A stretch of DNA of 64,000 nucleotides from the NCBI RefSeq assembly GCF_030580865.1, contig NZ_JAUQSY010000001.1:434001-498000 (forward strand). Reading direction: 5' to 3'. The notes beneath the pieces are model-generated. The model ran no database searches. It was given only the letters and a program-made list of their open reading frames with translations, and was not told the DNA's origin. Positions 1 through 9,742 of the stretch are shown piece by piece. Source of the stretch: Hymenobacter aranciens (GTDB lineage: Bacteria; Bacteroidota; Bacteroidia; Cytophagales; Hymenobacteraceae). Numbering within the stretch: position 1 is the stretch's first letter; each line of letters starts with the position of its first letter. The position numbers and the translations under genes are program-made.

Positions 1-1850
1 GAAATAGAGTTATTGTAAATCAGGCAGGGGCTGGTGTTGGAAATCTGAATGCCAACTGCTGAGTAGGCTATGCCCCCCGAGGAATAAGTGCTTTGAATAC
101 CGGTAATAATGTTGCCCGAAATAGTAGGTGTAGTAGTACCGGCCTGCACATGGATGCCCAGCCCCGACGTATTGCTGGCCTGTACCGAAACCAGATTCTG
201 GATGGTATTGCCGCTAATGATGGGCGAGGAGGCGTTGGCCACCGACACCCCTGCTGCCGTGAGACGGGCAGCAGTAGCGGTGCCCCCCAGCGTATTGCCG
301 CTTATGACCACATTGCTGGCCGCAGTAGCCGAGCCGCTTATGTAAATGGCCCGGGCACAGGTGGTAATGAGGTTGTTGCTGATAGTCAGGCCGGCGAATG
401 AGCCTGTGCCGGACGTACTGATAGTAGTAGAGGGCACGGCCGTCACGTTGCCGGCATCGGTCCCGGCATAAATGCCATAGGTAGTGTTGGTAGGCGAGGT
501 AGAGTTAACGCCGCTGGTGCCGTTGCCGGTGATAATCGTGTTGCGCACCACAATGTTGCTCGCCGTGATGGCCGGGGTGGTAGCTCCCGCAATACGTAGC
601 AGGGTGGTATTATTCGTGCTGCTGGCCGCCGAGTTAGATAGCGTTAAGTTGCGATTGATGCCTACGGAGTTCGGGTTGTCGCCATCGAGCGTGATATTAC
701 TGCCGACGAAGCTGAACAAGCCGGTAGACGACCCGGAAGCACCGGTTACCGTGACCCCATCAATGATTGGCTGAATGGTAACCGAAGTGTAGCTGGCCGC
801 GCCCTGCCCGCTGGGCTTGATGTAGGAAGTAGCCGTCTCCGTAATCGTGGCCGTGTTCAAGAACACGCTGATGTTGCCCTGGTGCGTTCCATCATTGATT
901 TTGGCAAAGGCAGCGCCGACGGTGCCGTAAGAAGTGATGGCCGTGGTGCCACCCGACGACTGCACCAGCACGTTGCCCGTCACGGCCGCATTCACGGCGT
1001 AGGTGTAGTTGGCGCCGCCGTTGTTGTTCAGGCGTAGCGTGGCCAGGTCGTAGCCCAGCGCCGTCGAGTACGTTGTATTGTCGTTGTTAATCTGCGCAAT
1101 AGACTTATTCGACGAGAAGACGTAGTATGTGAGAGTAGTGCCCGCCGCCTGCGACGGAATCTGGGCCACGCCGCTCGTGCCCGAGAAGGTGGCCTGCACC
1201 AGGTTGTTGTTGGAAGCGAAGGCGTTGGTCGAGTAGCGCACGTACACGTTTTCGCCCGTGGCCGGCGCGGCGCTCGTCGTGATGTTCACCGTGATGGGTG
1301 TGCCGGTCTGGAAGCCCGTGCCCGAGGTAGTCACCGTTGTGATGGACACCGGGTTGAACGTCGTTTCCAGCACCTGCATCGCGTTGTCGGCGCTGGCGTT
1401 GTTGGCCACGTTGAAGGTGTAGTAGCGGCCGCTCGTCACGGCGGGCAGGCGCCCCGAGCTACCGCCCGAACCAGTATTGTACTTCGCGCCTTCCGACGCC
1501 GAAGTCGGGATGAAGTTGTTGAACCCGCTGAACGTGAGGCCCGCGCTGTAAGGCCGCCACACGAGCGAGTAGTCGGTGCTGGCCGCCGTGCCGCGGGCGT
1601 ATTCCCACACCCCGGTGCCTGCCCCGATGTTGCCCGTGGCCTGGATGGTGACCTGCCGGAAGCTGGAAACCGCGTTGAGGTTATAAGTGGCGTAAGAGCC
1701 CGCTGCGATGCTGGTACCCAGCACGGTAGGTTGGGCCCAGGCCGTCAGGCCGAAAAATGGCAGCAATAGGCCGACCACCAGCGCCGTAAACCACCGGGGG
1801 GTGGAGCTACGCCAAATGGGCCATACTCCTGGGAATAAAGTACGTTGCAT
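1..1850 (-). CDS. Secreted right-handed beta-helix protein, 5' part (runs off left edge)
   Basis: The frame is open from an ATG at 1850 down to position 1, giving about 616 codons with no stop, so only the N-terminal part is in the window. The protein starts with a signal peptide: a basic region, a hydrophobic stretch and a likely cleavage after TAWAQ near residue 40. An N-terminal beta-sandwich-like region follows, containing a segment typical of Bacteroidota surface proteins (VYVRYSTNAF). After about residue 330 come repeated short segments rich in N, T, S, G and I (ITGNGTSG, ISNNLIT, ISGNTI), typical of parallel beta-helix (PbH1) repeats. It is probably a large cell-surface or secreted adhesin or carbohydrate-active protein. 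A type IX secretion C-terminal domain is plausible, but the C-terminus is outside the window. The specific function is unknown. Confidence 0.8.
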   Translation of the reverse strand, partial: MQRTLFPGVWPIWRSSTPRWFTALVVGLLLPFFGLTAWAQPTVLGTSIAAGSYATYNLNAVSSFRQVTIQATGNIGAGTGVWEYARGTAASTDYSLVWRPYSAGLTFSGFNNFIPTSASEGAKYNTGSGGSSGRLPAVTSGRYYTFNVANNASADNAMQVLETTFNPVSITTVTTSGTGFQTGTPITVNITTSAAPATGENVYVRYSTNAFASNNNLVQATFSGTSGVAQIPSQAAGTTLTYYVFSSNKSIAQINNDNTTYSTALGYDLATLRLNNNGGANYTYAVNAAVTGNVLVQSSGGTTAITSYGTVGAAFAKINDGTHQGNISVFLNTATITETATSYIKPSGQGAASYTSVTIQPIIDGVTVTGASGSSTGLFSFVGSNITLDGDNPNSVGINRNLTLSNSAASSTNNTTLLRIAGATTPAITASNIVVRNTIITGNGTSGVNSTSPTNTTYGIYAGTDAGNVTAVPSTTISTSGTGSFAGLTISNNLITTCARAIYISGSATAASNVVISGNTLGGTATAARLTAAGVSVANASSPIISGNTIQNLVSVQASNTSGLGIHVQAGTTTPTISGNIITGIQSTYSSGGIAYSAVGIQISNTSPCLIYNNSI

Positions 1851-2003
1851 CCTTAGCAAAGAGGTAATGGTGAGATATGAAAAAAAAATCCTTGAGTTGG
1901 GACAAGGAAATTACCACCATCATTCCGACTTCTACATTAAAGGACGGTTAAAGCACGCTTTTTCTCGTTGAACGGTCAGATTTTACCCGTCGAATGGTTT
2001 GGG

Positions 2004-3377
<1,374 letters not shown>

Positions 3378-3401
3378 TTTTAATACAATAGTATTATAAA
3401 G

Positions 3402-3504
3402 AACGTCATGCTGAGCTTGCCGAAGCATCTCCCCTATGGCAGTAATTCTAATCGTTGAAATTAGTTACACGGGCAAGATGCTCCGGCAAGTTCAGCACGA
3501 CGTT
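3402..3504. repeat. Dispersed palindromic repeat, family A copy 1
   Basis: Imperfect inverted repeat between lutB and the M28 peptidase gene. The left arm (3402-3431) begins AACGTCATGCTGAGCTTGCC. The right arm (3476-3504) is its near-complement, ending in AGCACGACGTT. The same GTCAT(G/C)CTGA terminus occurs at 16923, 44974 and 58311. It would fold into a long hairpin on either strand. Confidence 0.8.
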
Positions 3505-3524
3505 ATCGCATACTTAAACAGCCG

Positions 3525-5165
3525 CTACTCCTTGTCCGAGTCAACCACAATCCGCTCTTTGCGGTTGGCCAACTCCCAGGCCGTATGGAACACCAGCTGG
3601 GCCCGTTGCTCGAGCTTATCGAACTGGATTTTTCCGATTTCATCGGTTTCTTCGTGATAGTCGGCGTGCACGCCGTTGAAGAAAAATGCAATCGGTACCC
3701 GATTGACAGCGAAATTGTAATGGTCGGAACGGTAGTAAAAGCGGTTGGGGTCGGCCGGGTCGTCGAATTTGTAATCGAGGTTGAGCTTGCTGTATTTCTC
3801 GTTCTGCGCTTCCAGTATCACCCGCAGCTGCGACGCCAGCTTGTCGGAGCCGATGACGTAGACGTAGTCGGCCTTGCCTTCGTGCTCCGGGTCGGTGCGG
3901 CCCACCATATCCACGTTGAGGTCGGCTACGGTATTGGCCAGCGGAAATACCGGGTGTTTCGTGTAGTATTCGGAGCCATAGAGGCCCTCTTCCTCGCCCG
4001 TCACGCTCAAAAACAGCACGCTGCGGCGCGGGCCGTGTCCATCGGCCTTGGCGCGGGCAAATACCTCGGCCATATTGATAATGGCGGCCGTGCCCGAGCC
4101 ATCGTCGTCGGCGCCATTGTACACCTTGCCGCCCCGCACGCCCAGGTGGTCGTGGTGCGCCGAAATCACCAGCACTTCGTCGGGCTTTTCGTAGCCTTCC
4201 ACGTAGCCCAGCACGTTTTCAGTAGAGAAGGGTACGTGCTGGCGAATGGCTTTGATTTTCAAGGTGCCGGGTTTAAACGACGGATTGACGGGTTGCCCTT
4301 TGGCATTGGTCTGGTTCAGGTATTTCTCCACCGCGGCGGCTTTCGTATTCAGCAGCTGGTAGCCCACGGCGGGCGAAATGAAGACGCTCGGGATGGCGTC
4401 TTCCTGCTCACCGGGCATCACCATGCGGGTTTTGTTGATGGTGGGGGCCAGGCGGCCGGCCAGCTTGGCAAAGTTGCTGTTGGGATTGAAGTTGACGAAA
4501 AACACGCTCCGCGCGCCTTTGCGAATGGCCAGCTGCAGCTTGGCCCGGTGGTCAGCGCCCCATTTGGTGGGGTTGCCAACGGGGTTCAGGCGCGCACCTC
4601 CCTTTTCGTCGGTGGGCTCGCCCAGCATTATCAGCAGGTCTTTGCCTTTGACCTCTAGGTTTTTGTAATCAGAGTAGTCGCCCTGCTCGATACCGTAGCC
4701 CACAAATACTGGCTTTACCTCCGTCTCCTTGTCGAAGCTGACATCGCTGAGACTGTAAAAATCGGCTATCCACTTGTAAGTCGTACTGCCGATTTTCAGC
4801 GTCGCATCGGGCGCCCAGCTCACCCGTTCCAGCGAAAAATTCTGTAAATAAGAATTAAGCGTTGGAGTGGTGTTGAGTCCGGCGGTTTTGAATTGTTCAG
4901 CAACGTACTCGGCAGCCATGTGTTGGCCGGGCTCGCCGGTTTCACGGCCTTCAAACTTATCCGAGGCCAGCACCTCCAGGTGAGTACGCAGCCGGGCGGC
5001 GGTCACCTGCCCGGCATAGTGGTCGTTCCAGTCGGCCTCCACGGGAGCCTGTCGCGTGGGTGGCGCCTGCACCGCCGGGGCGGGCTTGGTTTTGATTTTC
5101 GTTTTCTTCTGCGCCTGAGCGGTGAAAGCACCGGCCAGTGCCGCAAGCAATAATAGTTTCTTCAT
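3525..5165 (-). CDS. M28 family zinc metallopeptidase (exported)
   Basis: Secreted aminopeptidase-like enzyme of 546 aa. It has an N-terminal signal peptide (MKKLLLLAALAGAFTAQAQ), a short Pro/Lys-rich linker, a PA-like insert around residues 150-260, and the M28 catalytic domain. Di-zinc ligands and catalytic residues are visible: AHHDHLG (about 336-342), GADDDGSG (351-358), GEEEG (390-394), the Asp of NVDMVGR, and the final His in DYHEETDE. It probably releases N-terminal amino acids from peptides in the periplasm or outside the cell. The gene starts 15 bp after the ispF stop codon, so the two are probably cotranscribed. It is annotated from the ATG at 5165. Confidence 0.92.
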   Translation of the reverse strand: MKKLLLLAALAGAFTAQAQKKTKIKTKPAPAVQAPPTRQAPVEADWNDHYAGQVTAARLRTHLEVLASDKFEGRETGEPGQHMAAEYVAEQFKTAGLNTTPTLNSYLQNFSLERVSWAPDATLKIGSTTYKWIADFYSLSDVSFDKETEVKPVFVGYGIEQGDYSDYKNLEVKGKDLLIMLGEPTDEKGGARLNPVGNPTKWGADHRAKLQLAIRKGARSVFFVNFNPNSNFAKLAGRLAPTINKTRMVMPGEQEDAIPSVFISPAVGYQLLNTKAAAVEKYLNQTNAKGQPVNPSFKPGTLKIKAIRQHVPFSTENVLGYVEGYEKPDEVLVISAHHDHLGVRGGKVYNGADDDGSGTAAIINMAEVFARAKADGHGPRRSVLFLSVTGEEEGLYGSEYYTKHPVFPLANTVADLNVDMVGRTDPEHEGKADYVYVIGSDKLASQLRVILEAQNEKYSKLNLDYKFDDPADPNRFYYRSDHYNFAVNRVPIAFFFNGVHADYHEETDEIGKIQFDKLEQRAQLVFHTAWELANRKERIVVDSDKE

Positions 5166-5180
5166 AAAGATAGAAGGGGG

Positions 5181-5663
5181 TTAGTTTTTGACGATGAGCA
5201 CGCTGGCGTAGGCCGCCACGCCCTCCTGCCGGCCCACAAAACCCAGTTTTTCGGTCGTGGTTGCTTTGATGGAAATCAGGTCGGCGTCGACGCCCATCAC
5301 CTCAGCCAGCACGCGCTGCATCTCGGGGATGTGCGGGTTCACCTTGGGGCGCTCCAGGCAGATGGTCGAGTCCACGTTGCCCAGCTCGTAGCCGCGCTCG
5401 CGGAGCAGCTTCATCACCCCGGCTAGTAGCTTTTTCGAGTCGATGCCCTTGTACTGCGCATCGGTGTCGGGGAAATGAAAGCCGATGTCGCGCAGGTTGG
5501 CCGCGCCCAGCAGGGCATCGCAGATAACGTGGATGAGCACGTCGGCATCGGAGTGGCCAAGCGCGCCGTGAGTATGCGGCACCACGATGCCGCCGAGCCA
5601 GAAGGGCAGGCCCTCTTGCAGTTGATGAACGTCGTAGCCGAAGCCGGTGCGAATGGTAAGCAC
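5181..5663 (-). CDS. ispF: 2-C-methyl-D-erythritol 2,4-cyclodiphosphate synthase
   Basis: Converts CDP-ME 2-phosphate to MEcPP in the non-mevalonate isoprenoid pathway; cytosolic homotrimer. At 160 aa it matches the family length. Visible signatures are GFGYDVHQL (metal-binding Asp and His), ALGHSDADVLIH (third metal-ligand His), DIGFHFPDTDAQYKGIDS and KATTTEKLGFVGR. It starts with GTG at 5663 and is the first gene of a two-gene unit with the downstream M28 peptidase. A candidate promoter element lies about 56 bp upstream. Confidence 0.96.
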   Translation of the reverse strand: MLTIRTGFGYDVHQLQEGLPFWLGGIVVPHTHGALGHSDADVLIHVICDALLGAANLRDIGFHFPDTDAQYKGIDSKKLLAGVMKLLRERGYELGNVDSTICLERPKVNPHIPEMQRVLAEVMGVDADLISIKATTTEKLGFVGRQEGVAAYASVLIVKN

Positions 5664-5718
5664 GAAGGATAGTGAATTTTTTGGTTTCAGAAAGAGGAAG
5701 TTGGCCGTAGCCAGCGCA

Positions 5719-5726
5719 CAAAAGTA
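5719..5726 (-). promoter_or_regulatory. Bacteroidota -7 promoter element for ispF
   Basis: On the minus strand this reads TACTTTTG, matching the TAnnTTTG -7 consensus of Bacteroidota sigma factors. It would place the transcript start near 5715, about 50 bp before the ispF GTG. No convincing -33 TTG is seen. Confidence 0.45.
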
Positions 5727-5818
5727 CCCCGCCGGTAAAATATGCGCGGGGTAGCTGCGTCAGGGGAGGCGGGCATCCCGGTTTTCAGGGCTTCAGCGAT
5801 GGTAACAGAAAAAACGTT

Positions 5819-5846
5819 GGAAACTTTGAACACAACAAAAGTTTCC
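5819..5846. promoter_or_regulatory. Candidate TetR operator (inverted repeat)
   Basis: A perfect 9-bp inverted repeat, GGAAACTTT (5819-5827) and AAAGTTTCC (5838-5846), is separated by 10 bp. It sits just upstream of a -7 element and 28 bp before the TetR ATG. That position fits autorepression of the efflux operon by its own TetR protein (inference). Confidence 0.6.
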
Positions 5847-5850
5847 GTTG

Positions 5851-5858
5851 TATCTTTG
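5851..5858 (+). promoter_or_regulatory. -7 promoter element for the TetR/efflux operon
   Basis: TATCTTTG matches TAnnTTTG exactly. It lies 15 bp upstream of the ATG at 5874, with a TTTG at 5825-5828 within the operator region as a possible -33 element. The inverted repeat at 5819-5846 directly abuts it. Confidence 0.6.
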
Positions 5859-5873
5859 CGGTCTGAAAACACT

Positions 5874-6485
5874 ATGGACATCAAAGACAGAATCCTGAGC
5901 CGCAGCAGTGCCTTGTTTCTCCAGAACGGCATCAAGAGCGTGAGCATGGACGACATCGCGACCGAGCTCGGCATCTCGAAGAAGACGCTCTACAAGTGGT
6001 TTGCCAACAAAGACGAGCTGGTGCACGCCGTGGTGGACACCCGCATGTGCGAAAACCAGAGCGAGTGCATTGCCGTGTCGGCCCCCGCCGTGGATGCCAT
6101 CGACGAGATGCTGCGCCTCTCGCGCTGGGCCGACGAGCAGTTTACCGGCATTCACCCGAGCATCTTCCACGACATGCGCAAGTTTTATCCCAGCGCCTGG
6201 CAGCTGTTTAAGGGCCACAAAAACACCTTCATCCTGCAGCGCATTGAGGAAAACCTGCGCCGCGGCGTGGCCGAAGGCCTCTTCCGCGCCGACCTTGACG
6301 TGGACGTGCTGGCCCGCTACAACCTGGCCCACATCGACCTGGTGTTTGATACCGAGCTGTTTCCGGCCAACCGGTTCAGCCCGCAGCGCGTCAACCATGT
6401 GCTCGACGAGCACTTTCTGCTGGGCATCGTGACCCCGCGTGGCCTGCAGCAACTGCAGCAGTACCGCGCCAACCCTTCCGCTTAA
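5874..6485 (+). CDS. TetR/AcrR family transcriptional regulator
   Basis: A DNA-binding repressor of 203 aa. The N-terminal helix-turn-helix is clear (SMDDIATELGISKKTLYKWF, then NKDELVHAVVD), followed by an all-helical ligand-binding domain. The ATG at 5874 is preferred: the frame stays open further upstream, but the promoter and operator occupy that stretch and the downstream residues (MDIKDRILSRSSALFLQNGI) are a normal TetR start. It is the first gene of a TolC-MFP-RND efflux operon, with only 27 bp before tolC. It probably represses the operon and responds to a pump substrate; the ligand is unknown. Confidence 0.92.
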   Translation: MDIKDRILSRSSALFLQNGIKSVSMDDIATELGISKKTLYKWFANKDELVHAVVDTRMCENQSECIAVSAPAVDAIDEMLRLSRWADEQFTGIHPSIFHDMRKFYPSAWQLFKGHKNTFILQRIEENLRRGVAEGLFRADLDVDVLARYNLAHIDLVFDTELFPANRFSPQRVNHVLDEHFLLGIVTPRGLQQLQQYRANPSA

Positions 6486-6512
6486 TACCCTTTTTCTTTT
6501 TCGCTGTTTTTT

Positions 6513-8198
6513 ATGAACAAGCTGTTTCGAAGCCCGCTCCTGCTGGCCGCGGCCCTGGCCGGGGCCGCGCCGCAGGTGGCGCTGGCCCAGAATGCCCCCT
6601 CGGCCATGCCCCAGGCCCCCGTGCAGGGCCCCATGTCGCTGAGCCTGCAACAGGCCGTGACGTACGCCGTGCAGAACAAGTCGAGCCTGCTGGCCACCCG
6701 CCTGGGCGAGGCCACGGCCGCCGCCAAAGTGGGCGAAATCAAGAGCGCCGGCCTGCCGCAGGTGAACGTGGCGGCCACGCTCTCCAACAACTTCAAGCTC
6801 CAGAAGAGCCTGGTGGACGTGGGTTCTTTCAGTGGGGGCATGACCTCCAGCACCACCCTGACGGCCGCCGACATCAACGCCGCCCAGAACGGCCAGACGG
6901 TGAGCCTGGGCACCGTATTTACCCCCGCCGAGCCGGTGCCGCCCACGGCTATTGCCTTCGGCCTGCAGTACGCCGGCAACGCCAGCGCCTCGGTGTCGCA
7001 GCTGCTGTTCGACGGCTCGTACCTCATTGGCCTGAAAGCCGCTAAGGTTTATACCGAGCTGGCCAAGAAGCAAACCCAGCAGGCCGAAATCGACGTGGCC
7101 GAGCAGGTGAGCAAGGCCTACTACAGCACGCTGGTGGCCCGCTCGCGCTTGTCGCTGCTCTCGCGCAACGTGCAGCGGCTCGACACCGTGCTCAGCCAGA
7201 CCGACAAGACCTACAAAGCCGGTTTTGCCGAGAAGCTCGACGTGGACCGCCTGCGCGTGCAGCGCAACAACCTGGTGGTGGAGCGCCAGAAAGCCGAGCG
7301 CCTCACCGAGCTGAGCCTGGGCCTCCTGAAGTTCCAGATGGGCTTGTCGCAGGCCCAGGGCATTATCCTGACGGACTCGCTCGGCGCGGCCGTGGTGGAT
7401 GCCGGCAGCCTGCGCCAGCGCCTGAGCGTGGCCGACTTCACCAACGGCGGGGGCGTGGCCGGCCAGGCTCCGGTGCCCAATGCCCCGGCCCTCGGCACGG
7501 GTAATACCGCCGCCCAGAACCGCCTCGACCAGCAGAACGCTCTCTCGGGCGGGCAGGGCTCGATGGCCCGCGGCGCCATCAACTATAATAACCGCATTGA
7601 GTTCTCGACCCTCGAAACCCAGCAGGCGCTGGCGGGCCTCGACCTGCGCAACCGCCAGGCCGGCGCCTACCCGCGCCTCGTGCTGACGGGCGCCTACGGT
7701 TTCCTGGGTTCCTCGAACCAGCTGGGCGAGCTGTTTGCCTTCCGCGGGCCCGACTCGCGTAACTCGGCCGGCCTGCTGAACCAGAACTGGTTCGGGTTCG
7801 GCAACGTGGGCCTTTCGCTGAACGTGCCAGTGTTCGATGGCTTCCGCCGCAAATACCTGGTGCAGCAAAGCAAGCTGCAGCAGCAGACCATCGAGAAGGG
7901 CTTCGAAACCCTGCGCCAGAGCATCGATTTGCAGGATGCCCAGAGCCGCACCACGCTCATCAACGCCCTCGACGTGCTCGACAACCAGAAGGCCAACCTC
8001 GACCTGGCCACCGACGTGGCCCGCGTCACCCGCATCAAGTTCAACGCCGGCGTGGGCTCCAACCTGGAGGTCATCACGGCCGAGACGGACCTGCGCACGG
8101 CCCAGACCAACTACTACGGCGCCATCTACGACGTGCTGGTAGCTAAAGTGGACCGCGACAAGGCTACTGGCGAACTGTACAGCCAGGTCAAAAAATAA
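6513..8198 (+). CDS. TolC family outer-membrane efflux protein
   Basis: Outer-membrane channel subunit of a tripartite RND pump, 561 aa. It has a signal peptide (MNKLFRSPLLLAAALAGAAP, cleavage after ALAQ) followed by the two OEP repeats. Typical features are LSLQQAVTYAVQNKSSLLA, the coiled-coil helices (VAEQVSKAYYSTLVARSRLSL), and a second repeat ending in VGSNLEVITAETDLRTAQTNY. The insert around residues 300-355, rich in Gly, Ala, Asn and Gln, is longer than in E. coli TolC. Cotranscription with the upstream tetR and downstream MFP and RND genes is very likely. Confidence 0.93.
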   Translation: MNKLFRSPLLLAAALAGAAPQVALAQNAPSAMPQAPVQGPMSLSLQQAVTYAVQNKSSLLATRLGEATAAAKVGEIKSAGLPQVNVAATLSNNFKLQKSLVDVGSFSGGMTSSTTLTAADINAAQNGQTVSLGTVFTPAEPVPPTAIAFGLQYAGNASASVSQLLFDGSYLIGLKAAKVYTELAKKQTQQAEIDVAEQVSKAYYSTLVARSRLSLLSRNVQRLDTVLSQTDKTYKAGFAEKLDVDRLRVQRNNLVVERQKAERLTELSLGLLKFQMGLSQAQGIILTDSLGAAVVDAGSLRQRLSVADFTNGGGVAGQAPVPNAPALGTGNTAAQNRLDQQNALSGGQGSMARGAINYNNRIEFSTLETQQALAGLDLRNRQAGAYPRLVLTGAYGFLGSSNQLGELFAFRGPDSRNSAGLLNQNWFGFGNVGLSLNVPVFDGFRRKYLVQQSKLQQQTIEKGFETLRQSIDLQDAQSRTTLINALDVLDNQKANLDLATDVARVTRIKFNAGVGSNLEVITAETDLRTAQTNYYGAIYDVLVAKVDRDKATGELYSQVKK

Positions 8199-8199
8199 T

Positions 8200-8265
8200 G
8201 TAGCGCGGACTTTGTAGTCCGCGAGTCAGAACGTTCGCACTCGCGGACTACAAAGTCTGCGCTAC
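8200..8265. repeat. Dispersed palindromic repeat, family B copy 1
   Basis: The left arm GTAGCGCGGACTTTGTAGTC (8200 onwards, to 8226) pairs with the right arm at 8239-8265 with one mismatch, around a 12-bp loop. It begins two bases after the tolC stop codon. A second copy is at 46020-46099. It may act as an intra-operon hairpin between tolC and the MFP gene. Confidence 0.85.
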
Positions 8266-8293
8266 TCCTCAATCTTAAAAACTCCCGCTTCCC

Positions 8294-9445
8294 ATGCGTT
8301 TCAATAACCCCTACACCGCTGCCGTCCTGCTAGCCGGCAACATGCTGCTCGCCTCGTGCGGCGGCGACAACAAAGACCCCAAGGCCGAGCTTGAAAAGCT
8401 CAAGAAAGAGCAGGCCGCTACGCAGGCCAAAATCGCCGAGCTGGAAACCAAAACCGGCGCCAGTGCCGAAGCCGCTGCCGCCAACATCACCCCCGTATCG
8501 GTGATGAAGGTGCAGCCCGAAAACTTCAAGAGCTTCCTCGAAGTGCAGGGCCGCGTCGACTTCGACCAGAACGCCACCGTGGGCGCCCGCGCCGCCGGCA
8601 CCCTCACCAACATCCGCGTGCAGCGCGGCGACCGCGTGAGCAAGGGCCAGGTGCTGGCCACCGTGGATGCCTCGGTGCTCGACGCCAACATTGCCGAGCT
8701 GCGCACCCGCATGGAGCTGGCCAAAACCATCTACGACAAGCAGAAAGGTCTCTGGGCGCAGCAAATTGGCACCGAAGTGCAGTACCTGCAAGCCAAGAAC
8801 AACTACGAAGCCCTGCAGCGTAACCTGAGCACGCTCAACCAGCAGCGTTCCTTGTATAATGTAGTGGCGCCCTTCGCCGGCACGGTGGAGGAAGTGGTAC
8901 CCAAGCTGGGCGAGGTAACCGCTCCGGGCGCGCCGGTGGTGCGCCTGGCCAGCGGCACGGGCGGCAAAATCCTGGTGGACGTAAGCGAGGCCTACGGCAA
9001 CAGCATCAAGAAGGGCGACAAGGCCGTGGTGACCATCCCCGACCTGGGCGGCGAGGAGCTGCCGGCCACCGTGCGCGTGGTCACGCGCACCATCAACGCC
9101 ACCAGCCGCACCTTCACCGTGGAGCTGGCCCTGGCCAACGGCCGCGCCGCCGACCTGCGCCCCAACATGGTGGCCACGGTGCGCATCCAGAACTACGCCC
9201 GCCAGAACGCCACCGTCATCCCGGTTGACCTGGTGCAGAAGGATGAGCAGAACAGCTACGTGTACGTGGTGGGCCAGGCCGACGGCAAGTCCGTCGCCCA
9301 GAAGCGCATCGTGCAAATCGGCAATACCTACAACGGCAAAGTTGAAATCACCAGCGGCCTGAAAAACGACGACCAGGTGATTTCGGGTGGCTACCAGAAC
9401 CTCAACGATGGCCAAACGGTGAAGGTGCAGGGCGCCGCCAGCTAG
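8294..9445 (+). CDS. RND efflux periplasmic adaptor (MFP) lipoprotein
   Basis: HlyD/AcrA-family adaptor of 383 aa linking the RND transporter to TolC. The lipobox LLASC gives an acylated Cys near residue 22. A short coiled coil follows ([20 protein letters not shown]). Next come the barrel-sandwich lipoyl halves ([21 protein letters not shown] and [19 protein letters not shown]) flanking an alpha-hairpin, then the beta-barrel and membrane-proximal domains. The TAG stop at 9443-9445 is followed by 90 further in-frame sense codons made of 21-bp repeats, which is unusual. Confidence 0.93.
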   Translation: MRFNNPYTAAVLLAGNMLLASCGGDNKDPKAELEKLKKEQAATQAKIAELETKTGASAEAAAANITPVSVMKVQPENFKSFLEVQGRVDFDQNATVGARAAGTLTNIRVQRGDRVSKGQVLATVDASVLDANIAELRTRMELAKTIYDKQKGLWAQQIGTEVQYLQAKNNYEALQRNLSTLNQQRSLYNVVAPFAGTVEEVVPKLGEVTAPGAPVVRLASGTGGKILVDVSEAYGNSIKKGDKAVVTIPDLGGEELPATVRVVTRTINATSRTFTVELALANGRAADLRPNMVATVRIQNYARQNATVIPVDLVQKDEQNSYVYVVGQADGKSVAQKRIVQIGNTYNGKVEITSGLKNDDQVISGGYQNLNDGQTVKVQGAAS

Positions 9446-9718
9446 ACAGGCACAGCCGGTTTTGCCGTTGTCGGCTCCGATATTGGCAAAACCGACTCCG
9501 ACGGCGGCAACATCGGTCTCGACAGTAGCAAAGTCGGGCCCGACTTTGGCAAAGTTGAACCCAACATTGCCATTATCGAACCCGATTTTGCCAAAGTTGA
9601 ATCCGATAATGCTAAAACCGAGGCCGACTTTATCAAAGTTGACTCCAATGTTGCCAGAATCAAGTCCGACTTTACCAACGTCGGGCCCGGTTTTGCCGCC
9701 GCTGCTTCCCTTTTGTAG
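9446..9718 (+). repeat. Degenerate 21-bp tandem repeat (heptad-coding minisatellite)
   Basis: About 12 diverged 21-bp units fill the gap between the MFP and RND genes. In the frame continuing from the MFP stop codon the array is open for 90 codons and encodes heptads such as PDFGKVE, PDFAKVE and SDFTNVG (consensus S/P-D-F-A-K-V-E/G), ending with TAG at 9716-9718. At least one other plus frame and one minus frame are also open. It could be a detached C-terminal tail of the MFP protein or a non-coding minisatellite. No independent start or RBS is obvious. Confidence 0.7.
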
Positions 9719-9742
9719 ATAGTTTCCTTAGCAATACCCAAT

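Noticed and set aside
3378..3428. Extended N-terminus of lutB from the ATG at 3428
   Set aside because: The added residues are encoded by a palindromic repeat and do not resemble LutB; the GTG at 3377 fits better.
6482..7868. Long minus-strand open frames opposite tolC
   Set aside because: High GC content leaves antisense frames open; they are rich in His, Arg, Ala and Gly and match no family.
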